DNA of 64,000 nucleotides from Desmospora profundinema (GCF_031454155.1 NZ_JAVDQG010000010.1:1-64000), one strand, 5' to 3'. Shown: positions 54,451 to 63,370, numbered from the stretch's first letter. Made by a program: numbers and translations. The notes: generated by a model not told the origin, from the letters alone.

Positions 54451-56686
54451 TTCGCCCCATCTCCACTTCGGGCACACCGCCATGAAAAACCCATTCCCTG
54501 AAACCGATGATCATGACCGGCATCACGACATACATAATCGCGGTGGCAGCAGAAACAATCCCTGAATCGTTGAGGGCCAGAGCCGCCAATGCACCAGCCA
54601 CAATCGCCGTAAAACCGTTGAACAGCTGCGGATACCGTTCCGTCATCCAGTGCAGACCGCGAACCGGACGAAAGGCTAGTACCCCCATCGCAAACAGCGA
54701 GAGGAGGAACACTTTTCCCCAAGAGGATACACGGATCAAGCGCCAATTCATTTCCAATTTACGGCGAATAATATCCACGATCGTCTGTACATCTCCCGAT
54801 GCCAAAGTGGCCCATGCTCGCCCGATATGAGAAGGCTGCGTCCCATGAAACCATCCGTTCATGGCGAACAGCATACCCACCCCCATCACCAGGGCAACCA
54901 GTAGATGCCACCACCGAATCGGTCCCCAGCGGAAAAAGCGAAGATAAGCCACCCCGAAACCGACCATCGCCGCGAGTGCCCCTCCTGCATTGGTCCCCCA
55001 AAAGGGGGCGGCAAAAAACAGAATCAGCCCCAGGAAAACAGCCCCCACTCCCAACCTCGCTCCCATGGAGTGAACCTTACGCGATTCCAGCCATGCCGCA
55101 CAGGTAAGGATGGACGAACCCAGCACCACTCCCATGTATTCATTTCCAATGCCGTAATAGCGTGCACCCTTGATCGGGTCGTATCCCAGAAACGATTGTT
55201 GGATCAATGTCCCCCCCAACAATCCGTCCACCACAACGGGCAAAAACCCGATCAACCCCACCCAAAACAGCAACGGCAGGGTTTTCGCCCGTGCCAGCAA
55301 CAGCGCCAACAACCAGCCCACGATCAACACGGTGCCGGACAAAAGCCAAAAAGAGCGGGCCGTGGCACCGGATACGAGTAAAAATAAAAAAGGTGCCAGC
55401 AAGATACCCAACAAAATCATTTGCATCCAGGAGCCGGCTGTTTCGCGACGATTCACAATCAGAGACAATCCGACAACCAAGGCTGCCATCTGCACAATGA
55501 TATAGGAGTAGAGAACCGGGGGGCGCATGCGGTAAATGGATTCCACCCGGTTTATCGAATTCCAAAAGGTTGTTAACGAACCGTCCACCCTTTTCATAGG
55601 TTGCCCCAGCATTTCCGGAGGAATGTCCACTCCCAACCGGTTGAGAACAGTGGGGGCCACATCCATACTGCTGATGATCCCGGTGCGACGAGTGGTGGTC
55701 GACATCAACAATCCCGGCGGCTCCCCTTTCCGGTGAAGAATCACCGGCAGTAATCCCTCTGATATGGCGGACTCCTCATCCACTCCCCATCCGGGAGAGA
55801 GTATCATCAGCATTTGATCGCGACGAAGGTGGTCCATCCCTTCACCCACAAAGCGATCCAGCTCCTTTAACACTTGGCGTTTCACTGTCTCCCGGTGCTC
55901 AGGGGACATATGAGGCGACAGCTGCTCCAACCGATAGAGATCGCCCAATTCCACCAAAGCGAGTCCCGGGCGCTTCCACGAGAAAAGTCGCTCCTTCAGG
56001 TAAGGATACCGTGTCTTCACTCCGTATGGCCGATTTGGATCAACATCCAGCGTCTCCGGACCAATACTCCCCTCCGGTGTGATCCCTCGCCGGTCCATCG
56101 TAAAAAAAGGGGCCCAACGGACCGGATACTCCCCTTCGTCCAGATTCCCCAGCACAACCGCATGCTTGCCCGCCTTTCTCAACGCTTCTCCCAAAGCGCC
56201 TGGAGCAACGGTGTAGGGGATGGTTTCGTTTTCCAGGATATACGCCATAATCCCGGGATAAATGACCGAATCGGCAGGGGGAGAATGACCCATCCACTGT
56301 TTATACAGAGTCCCGGCCGTCACCGATGCAGACTGGTTGAGCATCCGGATCCGTTCATCGGTATGGAAAAACGTTTCCTCTGGAGGGGCCACTGCCCGCG
56401 TTCCCGCCCCCAGGGTGGCATAACGATTGGAAGCGACCTCCTTTCCCCCGGTTTTTACACTCATCGCTCCAATCGCCGATTCTTTCACTAACCGACGCAG
56501 ATGGGGGGTTTCACTCTTTTGGATGTCATCCAGAGATAACCCATATACGCTGAAAACCCACACTTGACGGACCGGTGGATTTTCCTCATCCACTGCAGAG
56601 ACACTCCCCCTCCCCGCAGATGGAACACACCCGATCAATACGATTCCAATCACCAGCCAAACCCATCCTATACGCCACACGTTCAC
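54434..56686 (-). CDS. Alkaline-phosphatase-like lipoprotein with multi-helix C terminus
   Basis: A protein of about 750 residues. A lipobox (VLIGC, Cys near residue 20) starts it; the extracellular half (to about 390) resembles the alkaline phosphatase/sulfatase superfamily: an early VWVFSVYGLSLDDI strand, GRRPGLALVELGD-like PGLALVELGDLYRL, MILSPGWGVDEE and DVAPTVLNRLGVDIPPEM. The second half has about ten helices. Metal-binding Asp/His residues are not all evident, so catalysis is uncertain. GTG 56686 after GGGGGAGA is my start. Substrate unknown; a surface polymer role is possible. Confidence 0.65.
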   Translation of the reverse strand: MNVWRIGWVWLVIGIVLIGCVPSAGRGSVSAVDEENPPVRQVWVFSVYGLSLDDIQKSETPHLRRLVKESAIGAMSVKTGGKEVASNRYATLGAGTRAVAPPEETFFHTDERIRMLNQSASVTAGTLYKQWMGHSPPADSVIYPGIMAYILENETIPYTVAPGALGEALRKAGKHAVVLGNLDEGEYPVRWAPFFTMDRRGITPEGSIGPETLDVDPNRPYGVKTRYPYLKERLFSWKRPGLALVELGDLYRLEQLSPHMSPEHRETVKRQVLKELDRFVGEGMDHLRRDQMLMILSPGWGVDEESAISEGLLPVILHRKGEPPGLLMSTTTRRTGIISSMDVAPTVLNRLGVDIPPEMLGQPMKRVDGSLTTFWNSINRVESIYRMRPPVLYSYIIVQMAALVVGLSLIVNRRETAGSWMQMILLGILLAPFLFLLVSGATARSFWLLSGTVLIVGWLLALLLARAKTLPLLFWVGLIGFLPVVVDGLLGGTLIQQSFLGYDPIKGARYYGIGNEYMGVVLGSSILTCAAWLESRKVHSMGARLGVGAVFLGLILFFAAPFWGTNAGGALAAMVGFGVAYLRFFRWGPIRWWHLLVALVMGVGMLFAMNGWFHGTQPSHIGRAWATLASGDVQTIVDIIRRKLEMNWRLIRVSSWGKVFLLSLFAMGVLAFRPVRGLHWMTERYPQLFNGFTAIVAGALAALALNDSGIVSAATAIMYVVMPVMIIGFREWVFHGGVPEVEMGRTSKTR

Positions 56687-56775
56687 CACACTCTCCCCCG
56701 TTCCGCCTGCTTTTCTATAGGTTGACCGAAGAAGAGTGGAGTATGCCCAATCTCTTTCCACATCGTTCCCACATC

Positions 56776-56947
56776 TTATCCACAAGTTTATACACAGAAT
56801 GGCGATTGATCCCTCGATGTTCAAAACACTTATCCACAGTATCGAGAGATCGCTGTGAAACGATTTATCCACAATTTCTGTCTACAAATGAGGATTTTAA
56901 CCTGTTACAAAAAAGCTGTTGACTAATTTGTCAACAGCTTATCCACA
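56776..56947 (+). promoter_or_regulatory. Cluster of five DnaA boxes upstream-side of tsaD
   Basis: TTATCCACA occurs at 56776-56784, 56830-56838, 56865-56873 and 56939-56947, and TTATACACA at 56788-56796, all on the plus strand within 172 bp. TTATnCACA is the DnaA-binding consensus. The interval lies between the phosphatase-like gene and the 3' end of tsaD. From memory, B. subtilis has a DnaA-box cluster next to gcp (tsaD) that limits replication initiation. No replication genes adjoin, so this is not the origin itself. Confidence 0.85.
56913..56940 (-). terminator. Terminator of the thiL-tsa operon
   Basis: On the minus strand AAGCTGTTGAC/GTCAACAGCTT pairs around a 6-nt loop and runs into six T. 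It lies 15 bp past the tsaD stop, within the DnaA-box cluster. Confidence 0.85.
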
Positions 56948-56954
56948 GCCCTAT

Positions 56955-57971
56955 TTATCTTGCCAGCGGCAGGTTGGGTTCTGCATTCATATCCAGATTG
57001 TCCCGTATCCCGTCTTTAAAACGATAGGTTCCTGCCGCGGCAATCATGGCAGCATTGTCGGTACAAAGCTCCAAAGGGGGAATACGCAGATCGATCCCCT
57101 CCTGATGACACCGCTGTGTCAAGGCTTCCCGCAAAGGGGTGTTGGCAGAAACCCCTCCCGCCAGAACCAGATTGGACACCCCTGTTTGTCTGGCGGCACG
57201 AATGGCTTTTTCCACCAACACGTCCTGCACCGCCGCCTGAAAACTGGCGGCCAGGTCCGCCCGATTGATCTGCCGCCCCTGTTGCCGTGCGCGATGAAGC
57301 CAGTTGATTACTGCCGATTTCAACCCGCTGAAGCTAAAGTCGAGCGAGTCCGGTTCCAGCCAGGCACGGGGAAAGTCGATCACCGGCCGTCCTTTTCTCG
57401 CCAAGGCTTCAATCTGGGGGCCACCGGGATAGGGGAGCTCCAGCACCCGAGCCACTTTGTCGAAGGCCTCCCCCGCCGCGTCATCCCGCGTCCGTCCCAA
57501 CCGCTCAAAGCGATTGTGTGCCTCCATATGGATCAATTCGGTATGACCACCCGACACCACCAGCGCAATCAGGGGAAAGGACAAGGGTTTTACCAAGTGG
57601 CTGGCATAGATATGCCCGGCGATGTGATGGACTCCCACCAACGGAATCCCCTGTGAAAAGGAAAGGGATTTGGCCGCAGCCACTCCGATCAAGAGGGCAC
57701 CCACCAAGCCCGGCCCCTGGGTGACCGCGACTGCGGACAAGTCCTGTTGCCGTACCCTGGCTCGATCGAGTGCCTCTTGTATAATCCAGGTGATCCGTTC
57801 CACATGACGGCGGGAAGCCACTTCAGGTACCACTCCCCCAAACCGCTGGTGCACCTTCACTTGAGAAGAGATCACATTGGACAGCAGACGGTGTCCATCT
57901 TCCACCACGGCAGCGGAAGTTTCATCGCAGCTCGTTTCAATTCCCAGTATCCAGCATCGTTGTTCTTTCAT
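56955..57971 (-). CDS. tsaD: tRNA t6A threonylcarbamoyltransferase TsaD
   Basis: A 338-residue ASKHA-fold enzyme transferring the threonylcarbamoyl group to A37 of ANN-decoding tRNAs. [19 protein letters not shown] opens it; metal ligands lie in [13 protein letters not shown] (about residue 110); [10 protein letters not shown] and [15 protein letters not shown] are the nucleotide sites. rimI overlaps its 5' end by 35 bp. It works with TsaB and TsaE, both encoded upstream in this operon; TsaC is elsewhere. Confidence 0.98.
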   Translation of the reverse strand: MKEQRCWILGIETSCDETSAAVVEDGHRLLSNVISSQVKVHQRFGGVVPEVASRRHVERITWIIQEALDRARVRQQDLSAVAVTQGPGLVGALLIGVAAAKSLSFSQGIPLVGVHHIAGHIYASHLVKPLSFPLIALVVSGGHTELIHMEAHNRFERLGRTRDDAAGEAFDKVARVLELPYPGGPQIEALARKGRPVIDFPRAWLEPDSLDFSFSGLKSAVINWLHRARQQGRQINRADLAASFQAAVQDVLVEKAIRAARQTGVSNLVLAGGVSANTPLREALTQRCHQEGIDLRIPPLELCTDNAAMIAAAGTYRFKDGIRDNLDMNAEPNLPLAR

Positions 57972-58434
57972 CGCTTCCTCCGTTCAGTCGGGCCCACATA
58001 ATAATCGCGTCTTCCTGATTATCCGTATAATAGCGGGGCCTGAGCCCGGTCGATTCAAACCCTTTTTTCCGGTATAAGCGTTGTGCAATGTGATTGGACA
58101 CCCGAACTTCCAGCGTCATGCTGTCCGCCCCCTGTTGTTCGGCCAGCTTCATCATGTGATTCATCGTTTGTTCCCCGTACCCCTGACCCCGGTAATCCGG
58201 GTGGATGGCGATGTTGGTGATATGGGCTTCATTGATGATGAGCCACATCCCGGAATAACCGACCACCTGTTCATCCTTTACAACCACAATATAATGGGCG
58301 AATTGATTGTAAGCCAGTTCGTTGTAAAATGCTTGGCGGGTCCATGGAGTGGTAAAGGAAGCCTGCTCCACCCGAATCACATCGGGAATATCCGCAACCG
58401 TCATCGCACGGAAGCTAACACCCGGTCGGACCAT
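57937..58434 (-). CDS. rimI: Ribosomal protein bS18 alanine N-acetyltransferase
   Basis: A 165-residue GNAT enzyme. [24 protein letters not shown] opens the fold, [24 protein letters not shown] is the acetyl-CoA loop, and [20 protein letters not shown] follows. RimI acetylates the N terminus of S18, and in Bacilli the gene lies between tsaB and tsaD as here. It overlaps both neighbours. Confidence 0.93.
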   Translation of the reverse strand: MVRPGVSFRAMTVADIPDVIRVEQASFTTPWTRQAFYNELAYNQFAHYIVVVKDEQVVGYSGMWLIINEAHITNIAIHPDYRGQGYGEQTMNHMMKLAEQQGADSMTLEVRVSNHIAQRLYRKKGFESTGLRPRYYTDNQEDAIIMWARLNGGSDERTTMLDTGN

Positions 58435-59146
58435 CGGGCTTCACTCCGTTCTGGCGGGTTTTTAACCATTTGGTTTCGGCTTCGGTCAACTGCAGGTAAT
58501 TGGGAGCGGCATCCATGGCCTCCTCCTGTTCTTCCAAACGGATTCGCTCCTTAGCCAACCAGCCCAAGTGAGCCGCTTGCACCGTGTTTTCCGCGGGGCT
58601 TCCAAACACGGCTTCCTCTCCCAGCCGCTCCTCAATCTGGGAACGAAAAGAGCCTGCATCATCCCCCAAAAACAGGAATGGCCCTTGCCCTTTTAGTGTG
58701 TCCAACCAATGATCGACAGCAATCACCCGCTCTGGAACGATGGAAACAACCCGACCGTTTTCTCCCCGGAACCACCCGGTGTAAACACGGTTGCGACGGG
58801 CGTCAAACAGGGGAATCACCCCTCCGGGAAAGCGCTTGCCGTTCATCGCCAACGCCGCCAGACTGGAAACCGGAACCAACGGAACATCCAAACTCCAAGC
58901 CATTGTCTTGGCAGTGGTGAAACCGATGCGTACCCCGGTGTAGGACCCGGGACCCTCAGCGACAGCGATGGCGTCCATGTCTTTCGGTTCCAGGTCCAGT
59001 TCCCGCAATAACAGCGAAACAGTGGGCATCAGACGGATGGAATGATTTTTATGTAAATTGGTTGTGATCTGTCCCAACAAACGGTTATGATCAAGTACTG
59101 CTACCCCCAATACCAGGGTGGATGTATCCAACGCCAGGATTTTCAT
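58415..59146 (-). CDS. tsaB: t6A biosynthesis protein TsaB
   Basis: A 243-residue inactive paralogue of TsaD that scaffolds the t6A complex. ILALDTSTLVLGVAVLD, AIAVAEGPGSYTGVRIGFTTAKTMA and VPLVPVSSLAALAMN are the family's segments. The C-terminal part (about 190-243) is helical and acidic. Its ATG overlaps the tsaE stop by 4 bp. Confidence 0.95.
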   Translation of the reverse strand: MKILALDTSTLVLGVAVLDHNRLLGQITTNLHKNHSIRLMPTVSLLLRELDLEPKDMDAIAVAEGPGSYTGVRIGFTTAKTMAWSLDVPLVPVSSLAALAMNGKRFPGGVIPLFDARRNRVYTGWFRGENGRVVSIVPERVIAVDHWLDTLKGQGPFLFLGDDAGSFRSQIEERLGEEAVFGSPAENTVQAAHLGWLAKERIRLEEQEEAMDAAPNYLQLTEAETKWLKTRQNGVKPDGPTGC

Positions 59147-59610
59147 GTCACAGACAACCCCTTCAACAAGCGCTCCCCAAACTCCGGGGGCACCCTCACC
59201 TGGATGTGCCGGCTGTTTTCATCCAACCGACGGATGAGGATTGCGATTCGTCCCTCCGGCAGCCAATGCTCAATCCGACTGGCCCATTCCACCAAGCAGA
59301 TCCCGGCCCCCTCAAAGTACTCGTCCCACCCCAGCTCTTCCGGCTCCCCTTCCAATCGATACGCATCCATATGGTATAGGGGAATCCGTCCTTCATGATA
59401 TTCTTTAATCAGCGTAAAAGTAGGGCTGTCAATCGGATCTGCAATCCCCAAACCACGGGCCAACCCTTGAGAAAACGTGGTTTTTCCTGCTCCCAGATCC
59501 CCTTCCAGGGTGAGAACATCCCCCACACACAAACGAGCGGCCAACCGGGCAGCCAACGCTTTTGTCTCTTCCGGGCTGTGTGTCACCCACTCCGCTTGAG
59601 AGGTGCACAT
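59143..59610 (-). CDS. tsaE: t6A biosynthesis ATPase TsaE
   Basis: A 155-residue P-loop ATPase with GDLGAGKTT at residues 37-45, SPTFTLIKEYHEGRIPLYHMDAYRLEG as the switch region, and WDEYFEGAGICLVEWASRI. It drives turnover of the TsaBD complex. It follows thiL with a 6-bp gap and overlaps tsaB. Confidence 0.96.
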   Translation of the reverse strand: MCTSQAEWVTHSPEETKALAARLAARLCVGDVLTLEGDLGAGKTTFSQGLARGLGIADPIDSPTFTLIKEYHEGRIPLYHMDAYRLEGEPEELGWDEYFEGAGICLVEWASRIEHWLPEGRIAILIRRLDENSRHIQVRVPPEFGERLLKGLSVT

Positions 59611-59616
59611 GTCTCA

Positions 59617-60618
59617 TCACCCTTTTCGAAAGTGGTTAAAACCGCGTCGGGTCAACTCCCTCCGCTCTTCTCCGTCCACATAGTCTACCCTTGGCTTCCC
59701 CTCTTCCACCCATCCGACGGGGATTAAACGGATTCCACGGTCTTGGGCACCACGGCAAACCCGTTCCCATTCCCGCCGGGAAACGGTTCCCGCCAATTGG
59801 AAATCCTCTCCGCCATAAAGAGCCCAATCCACAGGATCGTGTGTTACCTCCCGGGCGTAGGACCGTATGGAATCATCAAGCGGAAGGCGTGCCCCATCCA
59901 GGACTACCGTCACACCGCTGGCCGCAGCAATGTCATAAGCTTCCTGGGCCAGTCCGTCACTGATATCATTCAAGGCGATCCTCGCTTCGCTTGTGAGTAG
60001 CCACCGCCCTGCATCCACCTGGGGATGCGGACGTTGATGGGCCTCGATCAAACCGGGGTAATCACCGCTCAAACCGTCTTGATCCGATTGCAACAACAAG
60101 TGAAGCCCGGCGGCGGACGCCCCCAATGGTCCGGTGACAAAAAAGATATCCCCCGGTTGTGCCGAAGAGCGAAGCAGAGCCCTTCCCTCTTCCACTTCTC
60201 CCATCAAAGTGAGGGTTACCACCAAGTGGTGGGGAGATCGCACGGTGTCGCCGCCGATCAAACGGACTCCATAGTGTTCCGCCAGGGCTTTCATCCCCTG
60301 GTAGAGGCTTTCCAAAGCAGACGGTTTCCAGTGATCCGCCACCGCCAACGATACGAACGTGTAAGATGGAATCCCTCCCATAGCGGCAATATCACTGATA
60401 TTGGAAGTCAAGCATTTCCATCCGATGGAGAAAGGATCCATCGTATTCGGAAGAAAGTGGATCGTTTCCACCATCGTATCACAGGTAACCACAGTGGACA
60501 TCCCCTTGCGGCCACGCAGTACCGCTGCATCATCGCCGGCATCCACCTCCACCCGCGGATCGACGGGATCGGTGATGCGGTGTTGCAGCAGACGGCGAAT
60601 CAATGTGAATTCATCCAC
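59617..60618 (-). CDS. thiL: Thiamine-monophosphate kinase
   Basis: A 333-residue PurM-like kinase making thiamine diphosphate from the monophosphate. VDAGDDAAVLRGRKGMSTVVTCDTMVETIHF binds Mg-ATP; SDIAAMGGIPSYTFVSLAV and LIGGDTVRSP follow; DWALYGGEDFQL is near the end. GTG 60618 follows GGGGGGAG; the open frame upstream runs into tRNA genes and is not real. It heads the tsaE-tsaB-rimI-tsaD operon directly downstream of the tRNA cluster, which may share the transcript. Confidence 0.95.
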   Translation of the reverse strand: MDEFTLIRRLLQHRITDPVDPRVEVDAGDDAAVLRGRKGMSTVVTCDTMVETIHFLPNTMDPFSIGWKCLTSNISDIAAMGGIPSYTFVSLAVADHWKPSALESLYQGMKALAEHYGVRLIGGDTVRSPHHLVVTLTLMGEVEEGRALLRSSAQPGDIFFVTGPLGASAAGLHLLLQSDQDGLSGDYPGLIEAHQRPHPQVDAGRWLLTSEARIALNDISDGLAQEAYDIAAASGVTVVLDGARLPLDDSIRSYAREVTHDPVDWALYGGEDFQLAGTVSRREWERVCRGAQDRGIRLIPVGWVEEGKPRVDYVDGEERRELTRRGFNHFRKG

Positions 60619-60681
60619 CTTATCTCCCCCCAGAAAAAATGATCCATACAGAAAGACCGCAGCGGTCAGCTGCGGTCTGTT

Positions 60682-60755
60682 TGGAGCGGGTGAAGGGAAT
60701 CGAACCCTCGCATTCGGCTTGGAAGGCCGATGTTCTACCACTGAACTACACCCGC
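60682..60755 (-). tRNA. tRNA-Gly (anticodon TCC)
   Basis: A 74-nt cloverleaf ending in encoded CCA; GCGGGTG/CACCCGC acceptor stem, GGTTCGATTCC T-arm, anticodon loop CTTCCAA. Last tRNA of the cluster, 64 bp before thiL. Confidence 0.97.
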
Positions 60756-60770
60756 ATAATACGTGGATAA

Positions 60771-60847
<77 letters not shown>

Positions 60848-60881
60848 GAATGGATTGAAAACCCGTCGTCACTAATGAAAG

Positions 60882-60968
60882 TGGTGCGGTCGGCGAGACT
60901 CGAACTCGCACGGCCTTGCGGCCACTACCCCCTCAAGATAGCGTGTCTGCCTATTCCACCACGACCGC
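60882..60968 (-). tRNA. tRNA-Leu (anticodon GAG)
   Basis: An 87-nt class II tRNA with a long variable arm (GTGGCCGCAAGGCCGT). Loop CTTGAGG gives anticodon GAG; acceptor GCGGTCG/CGACCGC; CCA encoded. Confidence 0.95.
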
Positions 60969-60983
60969 ATGTCACCTTGACGT

Positions 60984-61067
60984 TGGTGCGGGTGGAGGGA
61001 CTCGAACCCCCACGCCAGAGGCGCTAGATCCTAAGTCTAGTGCGTCTGCCAATTCCGCCACACCCGC
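60984..61067 (-). tRNA. tRNA-Leu (anticodon TAG)
   Basis: An 84-nt class II tRNA with a variable arm; loop CTTAGGA gives anticodon TAG; acceptor GCGGGTG/CACCCGC; CCA encoded. Confidence 0.95.
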
Positions 61068-61406
61068 TTATTGACGCTGTTTCCAGCGGTTATGCAACGC
61101 ATCTTTTTCGGTGATACGCATTCCATTTGCTCGACTTACCGGAAGGATTGCCGATGGCTATGCGCTAGGCCGGTGAAGAGTGCGCCTCGCGTCGACAAGA
61201 AACATCATAACACGGTGTGCGGATGTAGTCAAGCGGTAAAAAGTAATTTATTGATATCAAATTTGGTTGACAATCATTACCGCAATATAACGGATCGCCC
61301 TCACTTGTCGACCCTTTTACGAACCAATCATTTCATCATAAATAAAAAAAGCGGCTTGCATCAAGGCTGATTGCCTTGGCTACCCCTTTTTTAAGAAGCA
61401 CGATTT
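61068..61406. other. Spacer dividing the tRNA cluster
   Basis: A 339-bp interval without tRNA or a plausible gene. Leftward, CAGCCTTGATGCAAGCCGC followed by seven T (about 61345-61372) could be a weak terminator after tRNA-Lys. The rest probably holds a promoter for the four downstream tRNAs, though no consensus one stood out. Confidence 0.4.
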
Positions 61407-61482
61407 TGGTGAGCCATCCAGGACTCGAACCTGGGACACCCTGATTAAAAGTCAGGTGCTCTGCCAACTGAGCTAATGGCTC
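61407..61482 (-). tRNA. tRNA-Lys (anticodon TTT)
   Basis: A 76-nt cloverleaf GAGCCAT...ATGGCTC; loop CTTTTAA gives anticodon TTT; GGTTCGAGTCC T-arm; CCA encoded. Confidence 0.97.
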
Positions 61483-61489
61483 ATGGTAA

Positions 61490-61564
61490 TGGCTGGGGAG
61501 GCAGGATTCGAACCTGCGCATGACGGAGTCAAAGTCCGCTGCCTTACCACTTGGCTACTCCCCA
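61490..61564 (-). tRNA. tRNA-Gln (anticodon TTG)
   Basis: A 75-nt cloverleaf TGGGGAG...CTCCCCA; loop CTTTGAC gives anticodon TTG; GGTTCGAATCC T-arm; CCA encoded. Confidence 0.97.
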
Positions 61565-61604
61565 TCCTTTTTGAATGGGCGAATATCAAATGGGTGAATA
61601 ATAA

Positions 61605-61681
61605 TGGGGCGACCAGTGGGAATCGAACCCACGAATGCCGGAGCCACAATCCGGTGCGTTAACCACTTCGCCATGGCCGCC
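61605..61681 (-). tRNA. tRNA-His (anticodon GTG)
   Basis: A 77-nt cloverleaf with the extra 5' G of histidine tRNAs (GGCGGCC); loop TTGTGGC gives anticodon GTG; CCA encoded. Confidence 0.96.
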
Positions 61682-61690
61682 ATAAATAAA

Positions 61691-61769
61691 TGGCGGAGCT
61701 GACGGGACTCGAACCCGCGACCTCCGGCGTGACAGGCCGGCGTGAACTCCAACTTCACCACAGCTCCGC
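61691..61769 (-). tRNA. tRNA-Asp (anticodon GTC)
   Basis: A 79-nt cloverleaf GCGGAGC...GCTCCGC; loop CTGTCAC gives anticodon GTC; CCA encoded. The D-arm is slightly long. Confidence 0.95.
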
Positions 61770-61773
61770 GTTA

Positions 61774-61848
61774 TGGTGGACGGTGACGGGATCGAACCGC
61801 CGACCCCCTGCGTGTGAAGCAGGTGCTCTCCCGCTGAGCTAACCGTCC
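61774..61848 (-). tRNA. tRNA-Val (anticodon CAC)
   Basis: A 75-nt cloverleaf GGACGGT...ACCGTCC; loop TTCACAC gives anticodon CAC, a less common valine isoacceptor in Bacilli; CCA encoded. Confidence 0.95.
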
Positions 61849-61851
61849 TTT

Positions 61852-61927
61852 TGGTGACCCGTAGGGGATTCGAACCCCTGCATGCCAGCGTGAAAGGCTG
61901 GTGTGTTAACCGCTTCACCAACGGGCC
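61852..61927 (-). tRNA. tRNA-Glu (anticodon TTC)
   Basis: A 76-nt cloverleaf GGCCCGT...ACGGGTC; loop CTTTCAC gives anticodon TTC; GGTTCGAATCC T-arm; CCA encoded. Confidence 0.96.
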
Positions 61928-61954
61928 TAGTTCCACTTCCCAAGGGAATACAAA

Positions 61955-62049
61955 TGGCGGAGAGAGCGGGATTCGAACCCGCGCGGGGCCATAAGACCCC
62001 CTAACGGTTTAGCAAACCGTCCTCTTCGGCCTCTTGAGTATCTCTCCGC
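61955..62049 (-). tRNA. tRNA-Ser (anticodon GCT)
   Basis: A 95-nt class II tRNA with a long variable arm (GGGGGTCTTATGGCCCCG); loop TTGCTAA gives anticodon GCT; acceptor GCGGAGA/TCTCCGC; CCA encoded. Confidence 0.96.
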
Positions 62050-62053
62050 ATGT

Positions 62054-62128
62054 TGGCTCCTCCGGCAGGACTCGAACCTGCAACCTACCGGTTAACAGCC
62101 GGACGCTCTACCATTGAGCTACGGAGGA
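62054..62128 (-). tRNA. tRNA-Asn (anticodon GTT)
   Basis: A 75-nt cloverleaf TCCTCCG...CGGAGGA; loop CTGTTAA gives anticodon GTT; GGTTCGAGTCC T-arm; CCA encoded. It is first in the transcription direction. The 377 bp upstream (62129-62505) should hold the promoter; I see no gene in it. Confidence 0.97.
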
Positions 62129-62489
62129 CCGTTTCAAAAGCGACATCATTTATTATAAATGATTGAGGATCCGTTTGCAAGAGGTTTTTTACGACACTTT
62201 TTGTGGTGCCTCGCAAAAACCAGTCTCTCTCGAGCGCTTTAACAGCTTAGCACAGGTTGTCTCAACTCGTCAATGGTTTTTATGGATAAAGGGACAGAAC
62301 TTTTTTCCTCAAATACAGGAAAGGTTCTCCTCCCGGAAAACAATAAAATGCTCCCCATGAGGAGAGCCAGGAATAAATGGATCAAGCATACAACATGGTG
62401 GTTGCTGTCTATTGTTTAGTCCACCCACCACCAAGATTGGGATCCATAGGGGTATTCTAAGCGGCTGTCCACATGGACATACCGAATCC

Positions 62490-62527
62490 GCAAGATTACA
62501 AAAAATTAAACCGTAATCTTGCGGATT
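62490..62527 (-). terminator. Palindrome across the stop of the LuxR-type gene
   Basis: CCGCAAGATTA and TAATCTTGCGG form an 11-bp stem. One arm is the last coding codons of the regulator (KITV), and the six-T tract sits in the loop rather than after the stem, so this is not a standard terminator. It may be an mRNA 3'-end structure or a DNA-binding palindrome. Confidence 0.4.
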
Positions 62528-63201
62528 GTCGCTTTTTTCACCTTTCGGTCCGCCAATAACCACCCCTCTTCCACCGCTCGTACAGCCAATCCCACCCGAG
62601 AGTTGACTTCCCACTTCCGAATCGCCGATGCGATATGAGAATCAACCGTCCGCCTGCTGATCCCCAAAACATTGGCAATCTCCTGGTTCGTCCGGTCCTT
62701 GACCAATTCCATCACCACTTGTTTTTCCATCGGGGTAAGGGTCGGCACCGAGGGGGAGCGTTCCCACAGACGGGTTTGGATCGCCTGTTGAATCTCGTCG
62801 GCAAAAGCCGGACTGATATAACAACCACCCCGACTCACCGTCCATAAAGCGAGCAACAACTCAGACGCCCGTCCACGCACAGTCAGTGCCCACGCTCTTC
62901 CACTCAGCAAATGAATCCACCCTGCAACGCGATCCATCTCTTCCGATGCCACGACAACCGGCACCGGAAGGTGTGACAGTTCCGGCCATTCCATGATTTC
63001 CCGTCCCCTCACACAGCCGAAAACGATCACATCAGGAAGCGGGACGCGCCGGATCAACAATTGTTCCAGTTGATCCGGTTTCCACAGCGTTTCCTCTACC
63101 TGGACCTGATCTTCTTGCTGCAACATCCAAGCGACACCGCGCACCATGGGCTCCACGGGATCCAACACCCACACCCGTATAGGATCACCCAACACTCTCA
63201 C
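62506..63201 (-). CDS. LuxR/FixJ-type regulator with degenerate receiver domain
   Basis: A 231-residue regulator. The N-terminal 125 residues follow the receiver pattern (IRVWVLDPVEPMVRGVAWML, then VPLPDVIVFGCVRG), but the phospho-acceptor position at the end of the third strand is not Asp (VFGC). The C-terminal LuxR helix-turn-helix is intact: LTPMEKQVVMELVKDRTNQEIANVLGISRRTVDSHIASAIRKW (about residues 152-195). No histidine kinase adjoins. A phosphorylation-independent orphan regulator is the best reading. Targets unknown. Confidence 0.8.
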   Translation of the reverse strand: MRVLGDPIRVWVLDPVEPMVRGVAWMLQQEDQVQVEETLWKPDQLEQLLIRRVPLPDVIVFGCVRGREIMEWPELSHLPVPVVVASEEMDRVAGWIHLLSGRAWALTVRGRASELLLALWTVSRGGCYISPAFADEIQQAIQTRLWERSPSVPTLTPMEKQVVMELVKDRTNQEIANVLGISRRTVDSHIASAIRKWEVNSRVGLAVRAVEEGWLLADRKVKKATIRKITV

Positions 63202-63325
63202 ACCCCTTCCTTTTCATAGCGCCCTTCTTCAAGTAATAATTCTATGGTTTTTTCTAAAAACCCTGCCAATCAAACCGAATATTTAAAAATAGCTCAGTGA
63301 GCAAAATGAATTTTATTGGCAAAAT

Positions 63326-63364
63326 AAAACCATCTGCACACCAGTTATGTGCTTAGATGGTTTT
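63326..63364 (-). terminator. Terminator of moaC
   Basis: On the minus strand AAAACCATCT/AGATGGTTTT pairs with an inner GCACA/TGTGC stem. It lies 7 bp past the moaC stop. Confidence 0.8.
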
Positions 63365-63370
63365 ACGTGT

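Noticed and set aside
56776-56947. Chromosomal origin of replication
   Set aside because: DnaA boxes are present, but no dnaA, dnaN or rpmH genes and no obvious AT-rich unwinding region lie nearby; a titration-type cluster fits better.
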